Assembly (NCBI GenBank): GCA_024516155.1
Contig: JAJJXM010000023.1
Coordinates: 372,001 to 436,000 of the forward strand
DNA: 64,000 nucleotides
Direction: 5' to 3'
Origin: Pyronema omphalodes
Lineage: Eukaryota; Ascomycota; Pezizomycetes; Pezizales; Pyronemataceae
The notes below the pieces were generated by a model. That model was not told the DNA's origin. It searched no databases and saw only the letters and a list, made by a program, of their open reading frames with translations. Made by a program: the position numbers and the translations under genes. Positions within the stretch are counted from its first letter, which is position 1. The number at the start of each line of letters is the position of its first letter. Of the stretch, positions 63,568-64,000 are shown piece after piece.

Positions 63568-64000
63568 ATGTCACCACCAACCACCGGCGGTTCAGATGAC
63601 CATACGACAGTTACGATAGAGAATGTACAGGACGAGAATGATACTATACCACAGTTGCCAGACGACTTTCCGGCGTTTAGAGAATTGGAGGAAGATACTA
63701 CGTAACTTCCCCACTTTCTACTTGTTCTGGTTCACCTCATACAAGCTTCTACACATTGTTGGAGAGAGCTTTACCCCGCTTTCGAGAAGCTCCTACAACT
63801 ACACATTGCCTCTTCCTCTCCGGCGCTCATTACCATAGCTCACCAAGAATACCAGCTAACACAAATCCTCAGTACCTTCAAGCGACGCACCTCCAAAGCA
63901 ACCAGCGGCTACTCCTCCCTCTTCGGCGCCGCGCCCTCCGCCCTCGGTTTCGCCATCGGTCCCAGTTTCGCCCCACTAAGCTCCCCACCAGAACCAGACC
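63568..64000 (+). CDS. Unrecognised gene, cut by the right edge
   Basis: The ATG at 63568 opens an acidic N-terminus, MSPPTTGGSDDHTTVTIENV, continuing to FRELEEDTT, where a GTAACT donor (63702) precedes a stop. A plausible acceptor ends at 63764 (TTGGAG), after which a long open frame reads ELYPAFEKLLQLHIASSSP and later AHQEYQLTQILSTFKRRTSK and GYSSLFGAAPSALGFAIGPS, running off the window. The second exon text is strongly protein-like and mostly helical. The acceptor lacks a good pyrimidine tract, so the junction may differ by a few codons. I do not recognise the family. Confidence 0.6.

Overview
The window reads as nuclear DNA of a filamentous ascomycete (Pezizomycotina). Genes are split by short introns (about 47-210 nt) with GT..AG ends. 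The recognisable proteins are fungal: a B-type cyclin with NIME-like text, a GH81 endo-beta-1,3-glucanase, a DUF6594 membrane protein, a Zn2Cys6 regulator and a fungal aprataxin (Hnt3). Lineage below Pezizomycotina cannot be fixed from the sequence. No rRNA, tRNA, CRISPR array, plasmid or intact transposon was recognised.

Layout. 0-4 kb: a small orphan membrane protein (32-777, minus) and a CEP95-like DUF5745 protein (2285-3688, minus). 3.7-9.7 kb: no gene, many simple repeats including a 23-copy 7-bp array. 9.7-12 kb: Zn2Cys6 regulator (minus), divergent from the mitotic cyclin B gene (15240-17220, plus). 17.2-29.6 kb: gene-poor, with homopolymers and decayed duplicated DNA. 29.6-35.2 kb: secreted GH81 glucanase (seven exons) and a DUF6594 protein with an 18-unit Thr-Gln repeat, both plus. 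35.8-36.1 kb: a 30-copy array of the same 7-bp repeat as at 7 kb, in opposite orientation. 36.4-41.9 kb: three minus-strand genes in a row: SLC35F-type transporter, small four-helix membrane protein (probably DUF7719), aprataxin-like DNA repair hydrolase. 41.9-60 kb: 18 kb without a convincing gene, holding at least three families of diverged tandem or near-tandem repeats, a dense CAGTT/AACTG cluster and a degenerate ORF. 60-61.8 kb: casein kinase 1 (seven exons, plus). 63.6 kb to the end: start of an unrecognised gene cut by the window edge.

The genes are housekeeping or growth genes (cell cycle, CK1 signalling, wall remodelling, DNA repair, transport), not an obvious cluster or defence island. 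Splice junctions were set by hand from reading-frame continuity. For cyclin B, GH81, SLC35F, aprataxin and CK1 the exon phases all close in frame, which supports those models. The most unusual material is non-coding: repeated use of 7-bp tandem repeats, the inverted matching pair of 7-bp arrays, and ~100-bp and 225-bp repeat families in the gene-free region.
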